A stretch of 64,000 nucleotides of DNA from an uncultured Gammaproteobacteria bacterium (GCA_905479985.1 CAJQOM010000024.1:16163-80162); one strand, 5' to 3'; shown: positions 1 through 8,873, counted from the stretch's first letter. Notes: a model not told the origin generated them from the sequence alone. Numbers and translations are program-made.

Positions 1-837
1 ATTTTCATCACCCGGGTACCAATTCTGTACTGTTGAGTATTTAATCTCGGCACGATCCATTGCCACCAATTCAACCACCGCAGCATGCAATTGATTTTCA
101 TCACGCATCGGTGCAGTACAGCCTTCCAAATAACTCACATGCGAATCATCATCAGCAATAATCAATGTCCGCTCAAACTGTCCTGTATTCGCAGCATTAA
201 TCCGGAAATAGGTCGACAGTTCCATCGGGCAACGAACGCCTTTCGGAATATAAACAAATGAGCCATCACTAAACACGGCTGAATTCAATGCCGCATAATA
301 ATTATCACGGTATGACACCACACTACCGAGATACTTTTTCAGTAATTCAGGGTGTTGTTTAACCGCTTTCGAAAACGGCATAAACAAAATGCCTTCTTCG
401 GCCAATTTATCTTGGAATGTATTCGCCACAGAGACACTATCAAATACTGCATCAACCGCCACGCCCGCTAAACGAGCCCGCTCTTCCAAAGGCACACCCA
501 ATTTCTCATAGGTACGTAACAACTCAGGATCAACTTCATCCAAGCTTTTTGGCCCATCTTTTTTATCTTTCGGCGCAGAATAATAACTGATCGCCTGATA
601 ATCAATTTCTGGATAGTTGACATGCGCCCATTCCGGCGTCTCTAATGTTAGCCAGTGACGATACGCTTCCAACCGCCACTCTAATAAGAATTCAGGTTCG
701 CCTTTAATGCGAGAAATCTCACGAACCGTCTCTTCGCTTAAACCTGGCGGCAAACTATCGGACTCAATCTCCGTCACAAAGCCAGCTGAATACTCACTCG
801 GTACGAACTCTTCTATTTGTTGTTTTTGTTCAGCCAT
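1..837 (-). CDS. sufB: Fe-S cluster assembly scaffold SufB (3' end outside window)
   Basis: Only the N-terminal 279 residues lie in the window; the frame runs open to base 1. SufB is the scaffold of the SufBCD complex, which assembles iron-sulfur clusters in the cytoplasm, especially under oxidative stress or iron limitation. The fragment carries conserved SufB sequence, including [19 protein letters not shown] and the EGCTAP segment. The ATG at 835-837 overlaps the 3' end of the upstream Rrf2-type regulator by 8 bases, so the two are almost certainly co-transcribed and probably translationally coupled. The rest of the operon (sufC, sufD, sufS expected) would lie beyond the left edge. Confidence 0.93.
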   Translation of the reverse strand, partial: MAEQKQQIEEFVPSEYSAGFVTEIESDSLPPGLSEETVREISRIKGEPEFLLEWRLEAYRHWLTLETPEWAHVNYPEIDYQAISYYSAPKDKKDGPKSLDEVDPELLRTYEKLGVPLEERARLAGVAVDAVFDSVSVANTFQDKLAEEGILFMPFSKAVKQHPELLKKYLGSVVSYRDNYYAALNSAVFSDGSFVYIPKGVRCPMELSTYFRINAANTGQFERTLIIADDDSHVSYLEGCTAPMRDENQLHAAVVELVAMDRAEIKYSTVQNWYPGDEN

Positions 838-1324
838 GGATCTCACCATCCTGTTTTGTCGCTGTATCTCTCTGCTGTGCAGAAGGATAAAAATGAATCG
901 GGCTCACACCATTAACATGGGTTTGTTGCACCAACATATCGGATAACTTCACTTCGTCTAACGCGTGATACACAGCACTGTTAATCCGTTCCCAGTTGGT
1001 TTGCACAACACAATGTACTTCTTGGTCACAATGACTTTCTTCACTAACACATTCTGTCAAAGCTATCGGTCCCTCAATGGCAGTAATGACTTCAGCAATT
1101 GAAATCACATTTGCTGCTTTAGCCAAACTATAACCGCCATGAACACCCCGTTCAGAGTTTAATAAACCGCTCTGAGATAACGCCTTAAGCACTTTTCTCA
1201 CTGTCGGCAATGGCACACGAACAGCATCCGCTAAAGTATGTGCATTGTGGTGTAACCTTGTATTTTCAGCCAGGTAACTCATCAAGACGATACCGTAATC
1301 TGTCAATTTTCCCATGCGTAACAT
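830..1324 (-). CDS. Rrf2/IscR-family SUF operon regulator
   Basis: 164-residue winged-helix regulator of the Rrf2 family, in the subgroup annotated as SUF system Fe-S cluster assembly regulator. The N-terminal helix-turn-helix covers about residues 1-65 ([26 protein letters not shown]). Cys92, Cys99 and Cys105 match the three-cysteine cluster-binding loop of IscR-like proteins, so it probably senses Fe-S status. The ATG at 1322-1324 has an AGGAGG ribosome site at 1332-1337; an in-frame ATG three codons later is possible. As first gene of the operon, overlapping sufB by 8 bases, it probably controls its own promoter. The family call is secure; the regulatory logic is inferred from IscR/SufR relatives. 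Confidence 0.9.
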   Translation of the reverse strand: MLRMGKLTDYGIVLMSYLAENTRLHHNAHTLADAVRVPLPTVRKVLKALSQSGLLNSERGVHGGYSLAKAANVISIAEVITAIEGPIALTECVSEESHCDQEVHCVVQTNWERINSAVYHALDEVKLSDMLVQQTHVNGVSPIHFYPSAQQRDTATKQDGEIHG

Positions 1325-1348
1325 GTCAGGCCCTCCTAATATGAGACC

Positions 1349-1377
1349 ATTATAGTCCCAATTAGGTCATTAACCAA
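1349..1377 (-). promoter_or_regulatory. Sigma70-type promoter of the suf operon
   Basis: On the minus strand a TTGGTT -35 box (1372-1377) and a perfect TATAAT -10 box (1349-1354) are separated by exactly 17 bases, about 25 bases upstream of the regulator start codon. A loose inverted repeat (GACC at the left, GGTC at the right, 16 bases between) spans the -10 region and is a possible operator for the Rrf2-type regulator. The promoter is seen directly; the operator is only suggested. Confidence 0.7.
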
Positions 1378-1505
1378 GTTGCAGGCAGGGTTATTTCTCA
1401 ACCAACTTTGTGAGAGAATAGCCGCGATGAACTTTTTGCCTTGTTGCCTGACTAAGCAACACACCATATTAAATTATCATTTACATAACCTAGGGAAGCT
1501 TCCAC

Positions 1506-2207
1506 ATGAAACTCAAAACGCTCGTACTTTTGCCATTATTATTAGCGGCGCCGACCATCGTTAGTGCAGCTGACGTCAAAACGGACAAACAAAAACTGAG
1601 CTACATCTTTGGCGTACAAGTTGGTCAAGGTCTTAAAGCAGAAGGCATTGAATTAGAAATGGATGCTTTTTCAGCCGGCATCACAGATATGATGGAAGGC
1701 AATAAGCCAAAAATTGATCAAGCGACTGCTCAAAAACTAGTCCAAGACTATCAACAGAAAAAACAAGCTAAAATGGCAGAAACAGCGGCCAAAAAACAAA
1801 AACAAGCCGATGCTTTCCTTGCTAAAAATGCCAAAGAAAAAGGCGTTGTCGTCACAGCAACCGGCTTGCAATACAAAGTCCTTGAACAAGGCAAAGGCAA
1901 ATCACCTACATCGGAAGACAAAGTCGTTGCTCATTACACTGGCAAGTTATTAGACGGTACTGTATTTGATAGCTCTGTTGAACGTGGCGAACCCGCCACC
2001 TTCCCAGTCTCTGGTGTGATCAAAGGTTGGCAAGAAGCCTTACCAATGATGAAAGAAGGTGCCAAATGGCAATTAGTGATTCCTGCTAACCTCGCCTACG
2101 GCGACCGCGGTATCGGTAACATCATTGGTCCAAACGAAACATTAATGTTTGATATTGAATTAGTATCAATCGAAACGGCTGACGCGACAAAAGCCATCAA
2201 AAAATAA
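1506..2207 (+). CDS. FKBP-type peptidyl-prolyl isomerase, Mip/FkpA-like, exported
   Basis: 233 residues. Residues 1-21 form a signal peptide (positive start, Leu-rich core, VSAA cleavage region), so the protein is periplasmic or outer-membrane associated. An N-terminal helical dimerisation region (about 25-110, ending in a Lys/Ala/Gln-rich helix) is followed by an FKBP domain (about 118-227) with the family segments VVAHYTGKLLDGTVFDSS and IPANLAYGDRG. This is the FkpA/Mip/FklB architecture: catalysis of prolyl isomerisation and chaperoning of exported proteins. It is divergent from the suf operon and followed by a strong terminator, so it is probably monocistronic. I cannot choose among fkpA, fklB and mip by sequence alone. 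Confidence 0.92.
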   Translation: MKLKTLVLLPLLLAAPTIVSAADVKTDKQKLSYIFGVQVGQGLKAEGIELEMDAFSAGITDMMEGNKPKIDQATAQKLVQDYQQKKQAKMAETAAKKQKQADAFLAKNAKEKGVVVTATGLQYKVLEQGKGKSPTSEDKVVAHYTGKLLDGTVFDSSVERGEPATFPVSGVIKGWQEALPMMKEGAKWQLVIPANLAYGDRGIGNIIGPNETLMFDIELVSIETADATKAIKK

Positions 2208-2224
2208 TCTCGAACACAGCAATT

Positions 2225-2259
2225 AAAAAGGCCATATCTATTTTAGATATGGCCTTTTT
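2225..2259 (+). terminator. Rho-independent terminator after the FKBP gene
   Basis: A perfect 16-bp stem (AAAAAGGCCATATCTA with its complement) closes a 3-base loop and ends in a T run. The A tract on the left makes it usable in both directions, so it may also serve the convergent OsmC gene. Confidence 0.9.
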
Positions 2260-2330
2260 GTTTCTAACGTATTAAAAAATAAGCATCAATTTACAATCAA
2301 GCTGGTTGCCCCTTGATTTTCGTAGTTAGC

Positions 2331-2774
2331 TTAAACAGCTGTCATCGAAATAGTAACCGGTGTCGCATTAGTAATATTGTCACTAACAGGACATCTGGCT
2401 TCGACGGCTGCTAGCAACTGGGCAATTTGATCAGCTGATGCACTACTTTTGACTTCAATTCCGATCGCGATTTCTTGGTAGCCCGCGCGAACACTCATAT
2501 CCGCACCTGAAAATTTTGAAGGATCCAACTTACCCGTGATATTGATTTCAGTACCGTCAACGGGAATACCCATTTCATTTGCAATAAAGAAGGTCATAAA
2601 ATTTAAGCAACCACCGTGTGCAGCAAGAATAAAATCTAAGGGGTTCGGTGCACCATTTGTACCACCTAACTCTTCAGGCTCGTCCATGAATATTTTAAAA
2701 GCATTGGCACTTGTAACACTATGCGCCATTGATTCACCGACTGTTTTGACCTTTCCGACATAAGATGCTGACAT
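2331..2774 (-). CDS. OsmC/Ohr-family peroxide-reducing protein
   Basis: 147 residues from the ATG at 2772-2774, which follows a GAGGAG ribosome site. The open frame extends to 2966, but the extra 64 residues look like translated non-coding DNA and are left out. The two family cysteines are present: Cys56 in GGCLNFM and Cys128 in the C-terminal ARCPVSDN. OsmC/Ohr proteins use this pair to reduce organic or fatty-acid hydroperoxides with thiol or lipoyl reductants in the cytoplasm. The sequence resembles the broad OsmC group rather than classical Ohr, so the substrate is uncertain. It stands alone, convergent with the FKBP gene. Confidence 0.88.
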   Translation of the reverse strand: MSASYVGKVKTVGESMAHSVTSANAFKIFMDEPEELGGTNGAPNPLDFILAAHGGCLNFMTFFIANEMGIPVDGTEINITGKLDPSKFSGADMSVRAGYQEIAIGIEVKSSASADQIAQLLAAVEARCPVSDNITNATPVTISMTAV

Positions 2775-3270
2775 GGTTATCTCCTCAGATATTAAAAGCA
2801 ATAAAATTACTTGAACATCGACAGTACGCTTAAAGAAGCAGGCAATATATAGGTAATAGTACGGACATAAATGATGCGATAAAACGAACAAAATCAGTAA
2901 CTTCCTGTTCTGTTCCTGAGCACTCGATTTACGAAGCGACAAGCGATATAGCATCCCCAAAATCAAAAGAAATGCTAGGTTTATTTTTCGCCTTTCGAGC
3001 TACCCCAGAATGACCTTTCATCAATCACCTTATTCCTATTCGTTTATCTTTAAATTATGCAGGAATTTATTGCTCAGAATGATATGGACTCGCAGTCGGT
3101 GGCTGAGCATTTCCATTATGGTATGATAAAAATAAGAACTTGAACCTCACTGGCCAGATTCAGATGGCGGGATAATCCATAGCCTTACAAATTGATAGCC
3201 CTGACTGATGACAGCCTAGATATAGGACTTTTATTAACTAGGTTAAAGAATCTGGCATAAAGGCGATAGG
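2775..3270. other. Gene-poor intergenic stretch
   Basis: About 500 bases with no convincing reading frame, tRNA, terminator or long repeat. The left end must hold the OsmC promoter on the minus strand and the right end any promoter of the small plus-strand frame at 3271. I see nothing else here that I can support. Confidence 0.5.
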
Positions 3271-3579
3271 GTGAGTAATGTGAAGTTCGTTTATTCTTCA
3301 ATATCAAATAAACGTTATAAGCAGCTTCGTTCTTTGAATCATATTGCTGTTCAAAGCGTTGTGTTTATAGCGGGTGCAGGCACTTCCTGTTTAATTATGA
3401 TTTTAAGCACGATTCTATTTAGCCGCTGGGATCTCGCTGCGATCTTTTTACTCGGGCTTGCTCTGACCGCCGTAATCATTATCGCACCAATCCTATTGAA
3501 TCTTGCATTAGCCACCATTATAAAACGGATAAAATTTGCTAAGCTTTATAAAAAAGCTTCCAAAAATTCAAGGGGTTAA
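3271..3579 (+). CDS. Small hypothetical two-helix membrane protein
   Basis: 102-residue frame with a GTG start preceded by a weak AAAGG/GATAGG stretch. It has two clear hydrophobic segments (about residues 30-52 and 56-80), a basic N-terminus and a Lys/Arg-rich C-terminus (KRIKFAKLYKKASK), so it looks like a small inner-membrane protein with both ends cytoplasmic. I do not recognise the family. It is an isolated gene in a gene-poor gap between OsmC and an HDOD gene. The length and membrane pattern argue for a real gene; the weak start and lack of homology recognition keep confidence moderate. Confidence 0.5.
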   Translation: MSNVKFVYSSISNKRYKQLRSLNHIAVQSVVFIAGAGTSCLIMILSTILFSRWDLAAIFLLGLALTAVIIIAPILLNLALATIIKRIKFAKLYKKASKNSRG

Positions 3580-3717
3580 CTAGCTTGGTTGTTATATTCA
3601 TCCCTTCTCCTATCCCCCATGCGTTGATGATTTAGGGGACGGCAGCCTTCCAAGGTTCAGGCCGTAAACCCTGACCAGTATTGAAATAGTGTGTCTATTG
3701 ACGCTTAGTTTAATTAA

Positions 3718-4551
3718 TTAATCAAGCAAACCATCCAAACCCGTTTCTAATTGAGACAGGGTCATCATACCGCTAAGAATGCTATTTACATCCAATCCTA
3801 GTTTTTGCCATTCATTTTTAGGAAATGTCTCTAATAACACTTCTTCACCTTCATCGCTGTAGCTAGATTGACTCACATAACGTGCAACGTGAACAGCACA
3901 AGCTGACAGTGACAGCTGGCTATATGTCAGCGGTTCCCCAGATTTTTCTACAGTACTAATTAATTCTTCAGGGAATTGCCATTGGCGACATAACTCTGCA
4001 CACGCCTCATGGCTGGTAAAACCAAGATATTGGCGTTCGCTATCAAGACGATTTTGACCTTGATACACTGCCTCAGTGATATCACTGGCAGCATCAGGTT
4101 CACCCAGGTGGACCAATATCGTACCTAGGTCATAGATCAAGCCAGCCGTAAAAATCATCTCGCTATGGCCTAATTGAGCCTCTTCAGCAATCCATTTAGC
4201 ATAAGTGGCCGTGCGATAACTATCTTGCCAAAAATCGTTAAGGTCTATATTTGGTAAATGAGGCAATGACTCGGCTAGCCCAGTGACTATCACTAATCTA
4301 CGTATTTCTTGCATGCCCAAAATAGTCAAAGCGTCTTGAATAGAGCTCACTCTTTTCCTCAAGCCAAAATGAGCAGAGTTAACATTCCGCAAGACTTTAA
4401 TCGCCAGGACCTGCTCTTTTTCAATATTGCTGGCCACTGCTTTGAAGTCAATATCAGGATCGTTCACTTGCTCTAATAATGTTTTTACAACGTCAGGTAC
4501 ACGTGGGATGTCGTCGATATGACTAAAGAGTCGCTCTAGCGCTGGTTGCAT
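3718..4551 (-). CDS. HDOD-domain signalling protein
   Basis: 277 residues, almost entirely an HDOD domain (about residues 12-210), an HD-fold domain that usually lacks the metal-binding residues of true HD phosphohydrolases. Typical segments are IPRVPDVVKTLLEQV, AIKVLRNVNSAHFG, SIQDALTILGMQEIRRL and FTAGLIYDLGTILVH. Such proteins act as signalling adaptors in motility, biofilm and c-di-GMP networks. There is no attached GGDEF, EAL or receiver domain. It appears monocistronic. A second HDOD-only protein is at 52037-52912. The partner is unknown. Confidence 0.85.
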   Translation of the reverse strand: MQPALERLFSHIDDIPRVPDVVKTLLEQVNDPDIDFKAVASNIEKEQVLAIKVLRNVNSAHFGLRKRVSSIQDALTILGMQEIRRLVIVTGLAESLPHLPNIDLNDFWQDSYRTATYAKWIAEEAQLGHSEMIFTAGLIYDLGTILVHLGEPDAASDITEAVYQGQNRLDSERQYLGFTSHEACAELCRQWQFPEELISTVEKSGEPLTYSQLSLSACAVHVARYVSQSSYSDEGEEVLLETFPKNEWQKLGLDVNSILSGMMTLSQLETGLDGLLD

Positions 4552-4679
4552 AGTAGTAAGGTGTCCTATGTGAGTATCAGTTTTGTATCAAGGCCTTACT
4601 ATAGCCAAATATAACTGTATAAGAATTGAACTGAATCAAAGAACAGTCAGATTAATAAATAACACATCAGAAAATGAAC

Positions 4680-5237
4680 TTATTCCAGCAACAATCCATA
4701 TAACTTCTCCCAATCAAAATACGGGCCAGGATCCGTCTTGCGGCCAGGCGAAATTTGGTTATGCCCTTTTAACTGCGCTTTGGTAATCAAGGGATAAGTT
4801 TCACATAACAACAAGACAAGATCGGCTAGCTGTTCATACTGCGCGGCCTCAAAATACTGGTCATCACACCCTTCTAACTCGATGCCTATCGTAAAGTCAT
4901 TGCAACGTTCACGCCCCTCCCAATTCGATTTGCCAGCATGCCAAGCTCTTTGCTCAAATGGCACATACTGCACTACTTCGCCATCACGTCGAATCAGCAC
5001 ATGCGCAGAGACTTCCATACCCTTAATCTGCTCAAAATAAGGATGCGCTTTGGGATCAAGTTGGTTCATAAATAAATCATCAATCCAGCCCCCACCAAAC
5101 TCACCCGGTGGCAAACTAATATTATGGATTACAACACCACTAATATCAGTGTCATCAGGTCTCGCATCTTGATTCGGCGAGCAGCGATAAGCTACACCAT
5201 CAATCAAGCCTGTCTGTTGTTCCAGCTTCATATCCAT
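4680..5237 (-). CDS. ampD: 1,6-anhydro-N-acetylmuramyl-L-alanine amidase AmpD
   Basis: 185 residues, the normal AmpD length. It is a cytoplasmic zinc amidase that removes peptides from anhydro-muropeptides during peptidoglycan recycling, and its loss derepresses AmpC beta-lactamase in species that have AmpR/AmpC. The predicted zinc ligands are His38 (VVIHNIS), His159 (KGHNQ) and Asp169 (RKTDPG), with catalytic Glu120 in IGIELEG. It is divergent from nadC across about 100 bases, a classic gammaproteobacterial arrangement. Another recycling enzyme, nagZ, lies at 21.6-22.6 kb. Confidence 0.95.
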   Translation of the reverse strand: MDMKLEQQTGLIDGVAYRCSPNQDARPDDTDISGVVIHNISLPPGEFGGGWIDDLFMNQLDPKAHPYFEQIKGMEVSAHVLIRRDGEVVQYVPFEQRAWHAGKSNWEGRERCNDFTIGIELEGCDDQYFEAAQYEQLADLVLLLCETYPLITKAQLKGHNQISPGRKTDPGPYFDWEKLYGLLLE

Positions 5238-5341
5238 CCCAACCTTAAAATCACATTACCAACAGGACAAAATCGTAATAAAGATAGAAAATTGTGTCAC
5301 CAACCGTTACCCTTCTTTATTTGACTATTATCGACACCATC

Positions 5342-6184
5342 ATGACACTTAAGAATACTGTCCCTGCTGACCTCATCTCTTCACAAGTCAAATTAGCACT
5401 TGAAGAAGACATTGGTCAACACGATCTCACTGCCGATCTTATTCCCTTAGCAACACTCGCCACCGCAACGATTCTAAACCGTGAACCGGCTACCTTATGT
5501 GGTCAAGCATGGGCCAACGAAGTGTTTAAACAAGTTGACCCTAGCATTACGATAGAGTGGCATTTTAACGACGGTGACGCCCTGCCTACAGACAGTATCA
5601 TTTGTACATTAACCGGGCCTGCCCGAACATTACTGACCGGTGAACGTACCGCGATGAATTTCTTACAAACTTTGTCGGCTACTTCAACATTATGCCAACG
5701 TTACGCACAAGCAGTACGAGGCATTAACGTTCAAGTCCTTGATACCCGAAAAACCATTCCAGGTTTCCGCCTAGCTCAAAAATATGCCGTGCGTTGCGGT
5801 GACTGCTATAACCACCGAATCGGCCTTTATGATGGCATTTTAATCAAAGAGAACCACATCAATGCGGCTGGATCCGTCAGCGCTGCTATCGATCTCGCCC
5901 ACCAACTCCACCCCAGCATTCCGGTCGAAGTGGAAGTCGAGAACTTTACAGAAATGGAACAAGCTTTAGCTGGTAAAGCCGACATTATCCTACTTGATAA
6001 TTTTGATATTCCTGCTTTAATAAAAGCCGTCAAACTCAATCAAGGTCAAGCCAAGTTAGAAGCCTCGGGCAACGTTAACCTCGACACTGTAAGCGCTATT
6101 GCAGAAACCGGCGTTGATCGCATTTCTGTCGGCGGCCTAACCAAAGACATTAAAGCCATCGATCTGTCTATGCGATTTATTTAG
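5342..6184 (+). CDS. nadC: Nicotinate-nucleotide pyrophosphorylase (carboxylating)
   Basis: 280 residues from ATG 5342 (MTLKNTVPADL). A GTG at 5294 would add 16 residues with no counterpart in the family. The enzyme converts quinolinate and PRPP to nicotinate mononucleotide in de novo NAD synthesis. Diagnostic segments are GERTAMNFLQTLSATST, LDTRKTIPGFRLAQKYAV (PRPP/quinolinate-binding Arg and Lys residues), HRIGLYDGILIKENH, VEVEVEN and SGNVNLDTV. Its stop codon overlaps that of the convergent truD: the four bases TTAG at 6181-6184 contain both stops. No strong ribosome site precedes the chosen start. Confidence 0.94.
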   Translation: MTLKNTVPADLISSQVKLALEEDIGQHDLTADLIPLATLATATILNREPATLCGQAWANEVFKQVDPSITIEWHFNDGDALPTDSIICTLTGPARTLLTGERTAMNFLQTLSATSTLCQRYAQAVRGINVQVLDTRKTIPGFRLAQKYAVRCGDCYNHRIGLYDGILIKENHINAAGSVSAAIDLAHQLHPSIPVEVEVENFTEMEQALAGKADIILLDNFDIPALIKAVKLNQGQAKLEASGNVNLDTVSAIAETGVDRISVGGLTKDIKAIDLSMRFI

Positions 6185-7242
6185 CCAGATTGCTGATGGC
6201 TGACATCAGTCATCACCGCTAGCTCACGCATCACCGCCGTCGCATAACAACCTGATGGTAAAAAGAAACGTAAGCTTAACTGATCACCCTCTAAAAACTG
6301 CCACTCAAAATCTTGCGGAAATAACCGCAAAGCACGACGAGATTGCTCAAGCCCCGCACGTTCCAACCCCGCTTGCCAATCTTGCCATTCTGACAATGCA
6401 GCCTGTTCCAAAGCCAAGCACTCACCTGACACAATGGCTCGGCCTCTACCCCACATTGGGCCTGTCGGATGAATATCCATCGTGTCTAATCGGGGTTGTA
6501 TCGTTGCATCTTCTTGTTCAACATGAAATACACTGCCTTTCGTACCAGACAACAACATCACATCGCCCTGTAAATGACGGTTCCAATTCGATTGTTGTAA
6601 CCGCTCATTCAACACCAAGTTAAACAGCCAAGACCGCGCGGCCGATAAATAAATACTTTTCTGGTTTCTTTTCTTCGGCGCTCTGCCAGTCGCAAACCAA
6701 TGATCAGCACGGGCTAAATTATTACCATTATGGCCAAAGCGTTGTTCAGCAAAATAATTCGGTACACCATGCTGTTGAATCGCTTCAAGGGAATGTTGCC
6801 AAAGCGCTTTGTCGCCCAGACAATCAGTTAACCGCAATAAAAACCAATTCCCTTCCAGCACACCACGCTTTAATTTTTTACCATGGCGTGTTTGTTGAAC
6901 AATCTCTATGCCCTCTTGCTCGAACTGGGACCAATCTGGTTCAACCTTGCCTTCTGTTTTAATACTAAACCATTGCATCGTCACAGCATGGCGATCTTTC
7001 ATCCCCGCATAGCCAATATCAACCGGCGGCACTTGAGCAAATTCTGCCAATAGCTTAGCCACCCAATCGGTATTCATACCGCGCTTACGAATCTGCAACC
7101 AAACATGACCGCCCTCACCATCGGGCTCAAAAGGCAGTTTTTCATCTACTTGGAAATAATCAACTTGCTCACGAATCGACGCGCTGCAAACAGTCGCCGA
7201 CGGATTAAGTCGCGCTAGGGCCGAAAAATCAAAGTCACGCAA
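6181..7242 (-). CDS. truD: tRNA pseudouridine(13) synthase TruD
   Basis: 353 residues. TruD isomerises U13 of certain tRNAs to pseudouridine. The catalytic motif GYAGMKDRHAVTMQWFS contains the active-site Asp, and KRGVLEGNWFLLRL and PNYFAEQRFGHNGNN are also characteristic. It is the last gene of the pyrG-kdsA-eno-ftsB-ispD-ispF-truD run, 6 bases downstream of ispF. Its stop codon overlaps that of convergent nadC, so there is no room for a separate intergenic terminator. Confidence 0.95.
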   Translation of the reverse strand: MRDFDFSALARLNPSATVCSASIREQVDYFQVDEKLPFEPDGEGGHVWLQIRKRGMNTDWVAKLLAEFAQVPPVDIGYAGMKDRHAVTMQWFSIKTEGKVEPDWSQFEQEGIEIVQQTRHGKKLKRGVLEGNWFLLRLTDCLGDKALWQHSLEAIQQHGVPNYFAEQRFGHNGNNLARADHWFATGRAPKKRNQKSIYLSAARSWLFNLVLNERLQQSNWNRHLQGDVMLLSGTKGSVFHVEQEDATIQPRLDTMDIHPTGPMWGRGRAIVSGECLALEQAALSEWQDWQAGLERAGLEQSRRALRLFPQDFEWQFLEGDQLSLRFFLPSGCYATAVMRELAVMTDVSHQQSG

Positions 7243-7248
7243 GTGAGA

Positions 7249-7725
7249 TTAATCTACAGCAACAAGTAAAGCCACAGCGTGGGCAGCAATACCCTCTTTA
7301 CGACCTGTAAACCCCAACATTTCTGTTGTCGTTGCTTTTACATTCATTGCCGAAATAGATATCGCACAATCAGCCGCCAAATTTTCTCGCATCGATGGAA
7401 TAAACGGCGCTAATGTCGGCGCCTGTGCAACCACAGTGCTATCAACATTGGCAATTTTCCAGCCGTTTGCATATAGATCTTTCACCACACGCCTTAGCAA
7501 AACGCGACTATCAATATTTTTAAACCCATCGTCTGTATCGGGAAAGTGATGACCAATATCCCATAGACCCGCCGCACCTAGTAAGGCATCACAGATCGCA
7601 TGAATCAACACATCACCATCAGAGTGCGCTTCTAAACCATGACTATGCGGCACAGAAATACCACCAAGGATTAGTGCGCTGCCTTCACAAAAACGATGTA
7701 CATCATAACCATGTCCAATTCGCAT
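7249..7725 (-). CDS. ispF: 2-C-methyl-D-erythritol 2,4-cyclodiphosphate synthase IspF
   Basis: 158 residues from the ATG at 7723-7725 ([12 protein letters not shown]). The frame runs 10 codons further upstream, but this start sits in a TAATG overlap with the ispD stop and has an AGGAGAG ribosome site. IspF forms the cyclic diphosphate in the MEP isoprenoid pathway. The zinc-binding DVH near residues 8-10, [18 protein letters not shown] and the C-terminal [19 protein letters not shown] are all present. The 1-base overlap implies translational coupling to ispD, which acts two steps earlier in the pathway. Confidence 0.96.
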   Translation of the reverse strand: MRIGHGYDVHRFCEGSALILGGISVPHSHGLEAHSDGDVLIHAICDALLGAAGLWDIGHHFPDTDDGFKNIDSRVLLRRVVKDLYANGWKIANVDSTVVAQAPTLAPFIPSMRENLAADCAISISAMNVKATTTEMLGFTGRKEGIAAHAVALLVAVD

Positions 7726-8429
7726 TAGTGCTCTCCTTGTTGTTGCAAAAACCAAGATGCCAAGGCTAAATCCTGTGGCACAGTAATCTTAATATTATCA
7801 CTATGGCCTTCAACCATCATCGGTTTTACACCCATCAATTCAATGGCACTAGCTTCATCTGTCACTGGAAAATGTTGTTCAATCGCCATCTCTAATGCTG
7901 ACTTTAACTGGCGTAAATGAAACATCTGTGGCGTCGCCGCCCGCCATAAATTACGCCGATCAACGGTCTCAGTGATGACATTACCTAAACCCGTTCGTTT
8001 AACGGTATCGTTAACTGGAATGCCTAAAATACCACCCACATCATGCTCGGATAACGAAGTTAACATCTGGTCAACATCTGTCAATCTCAGACAAGGTCGC
8101 GCCGCATCATGGACTAATACCCAAGGATCATCGTCAACAAGATCTGACAGTGCCGATAAGGCATTCAAAACAGAATCCGCTCGCTGTGCCCCACCCTCTA
8201 CAACATGCAATGGGCAGTTTAGAGACAATGACAAACTAGGCCACCAGGTATCTTCCGGTGAAATCGCCACAATAATACCTGCGATTTGAGCATGTGAAGC
8301 CAGACGTTGCAAGGTATATTCAATCACCGTCTTATCGTCTAGTTGAAGATATTGCTTTGGTCGGTCAGCTTGCATCCGCTCACCAATCCCCGCCGCCGGC
8401 ACCACGGCCCAAAAACGTAAACTAGTCAT
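7725..8429 (-). CDS. ispD: 2-C-methyl-D-erythritol 4-phosphate cytidylyltransferase IspD
   Basis: 234 residues from the ATG at 8427-8429 ([19 protein letters not shown]). The frame extends 11 codons upstream inside ftsB, but this start puts the nucleotide-binding motif at the expected position. The enzyme transfers CMP to methylerythritol phosphate in the MEP pathway. The loop [27 protein letters not shown] and TDEASAIE are characteristic. The start overlaps the ftsB stop by 8 bases and the stop overlaps the ispF start by one, giving a tightly coupled ftsB-ispD-ispF block. Confidence 0.95.
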   Translation of the reverse strand: MTSLRFWAVVPAAGIGERMQADRPKQYLQLDDKTVIEYTLQRLASHAQIAGIIVAISPEDTWWPSLSLSLNCPLHVVEGGAQRADSVLNALSALSDLVDDDPWVLVHDAARPCLRLTDVDQMLTSLSEHDVGGILGIPVNDTVKRTGLGNVITETVDRRNLWRAATPQMFHLRQLKSALEMAIEQHFPVTDEASAIELMGVKPMMVEGHSDNIKITVPQDLALASWFLQQQGEH

Positions 8430-8703
8430 CTGATTCTTCAATGATTTGGAAAAATGTTTCATCTTCCTTAATCATGCCCAATTCACTGCGTGCCCGTTCT
8501 TCAATGGCACCCAAGCCACTTTTTAGATCCTGAACCTCAGCAGCCAATACTTGATTACGTTCCTCAAGCTTCTCATTAGCAGCCCGTTGTATTTCAACAG
8601 AACGATGTAAATGCATCGCCGATGGTAATCCCGCATGACTAAACCACAAACGATATTGCAATAACACCAAGATCACCGTCAGCAGGATCATTATCGGCTT
8701 CAT
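8422..8703 (-). CDS. ftsB: Cell division protein FtsB
   Basis: 93-residue bitopic membrane protein: one transmembrane helix at about residues 4-20 and a periplasmic coiled coil at about 35-70. FtsB forms the FtsQLB complex, which signals activation of septal peptidoglycan synthesis. The ARSELGMIKEDETFFQI segment matches the conserved end of the FtsB/DivIC family. Its position between eno and ispD is conserved in gammaproteobacteria. It is separated from eno by a 140-base palindromic element, so it may be transcribed partly independently of eno. Confidence 0.92.
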   Translation of the reverse strand: MKPIMILLTVILVLLQYRLWFSHAGLPSAMHLHRSVEIQRAANEKLEERNQVLAAEVQDLKSGLGAIEERARSELGMIKEDETFFQIIEESDD

Positions 8704-8719
8704 GCGCTATACTCGTTAC

Positions 8720-8859
8720 CATTCAAAATACATGTTTTTAGTGCTGCTAATCGTCTCATTGGCAAGGCGTCCTTTTCAAGTAATAGTCGTGCTATTGCTG
8801 AAAATAATAACGCAGTCCAATGTGACGAGTAGTTGTGATAAAAATATGTACTTTGACTG
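8720..8859. repeat. Imperfect 140-bp palindromic element between eno and ftsB
   Basis: The intergenic region folds back on itself around about position 8789. The outer arms TCAAAATACATGTTTTTA (8723-8740) and its near-complement at 8839-8856 differ at two positions. A middle block TCGTCTCATTGG (8751-8762) pairs with 8818-8829 with one mismatch. An inner block TTTTCAAGTAATAG pairs with CTATTGCTGAAAA around 8774-8803. The pieces between these blocks do not match. This is the layout of a non-autonomous palindromic element (MITE-like) or of a very long RNA hairpin inside the eno-ftsB transcript. No second copy was noticed in this window. Confidence 0.75.
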
Positions 8860-8873
8860 ATCACGCGTATTCT

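Noticed and set aside
2775..2966. 64-residue N-terminal extension of the OsmC protein
   Set aside because: No family similarity, and a good GAGGAG ribosome site lies in front of the ATG at 2774.
3580..3717. GC-richer stretch resembling part of a riboswitch
   Set aside because: I could not fit it to the c-di-GMP or any other riboswitch consensus, and no gene lies suitably downstream.
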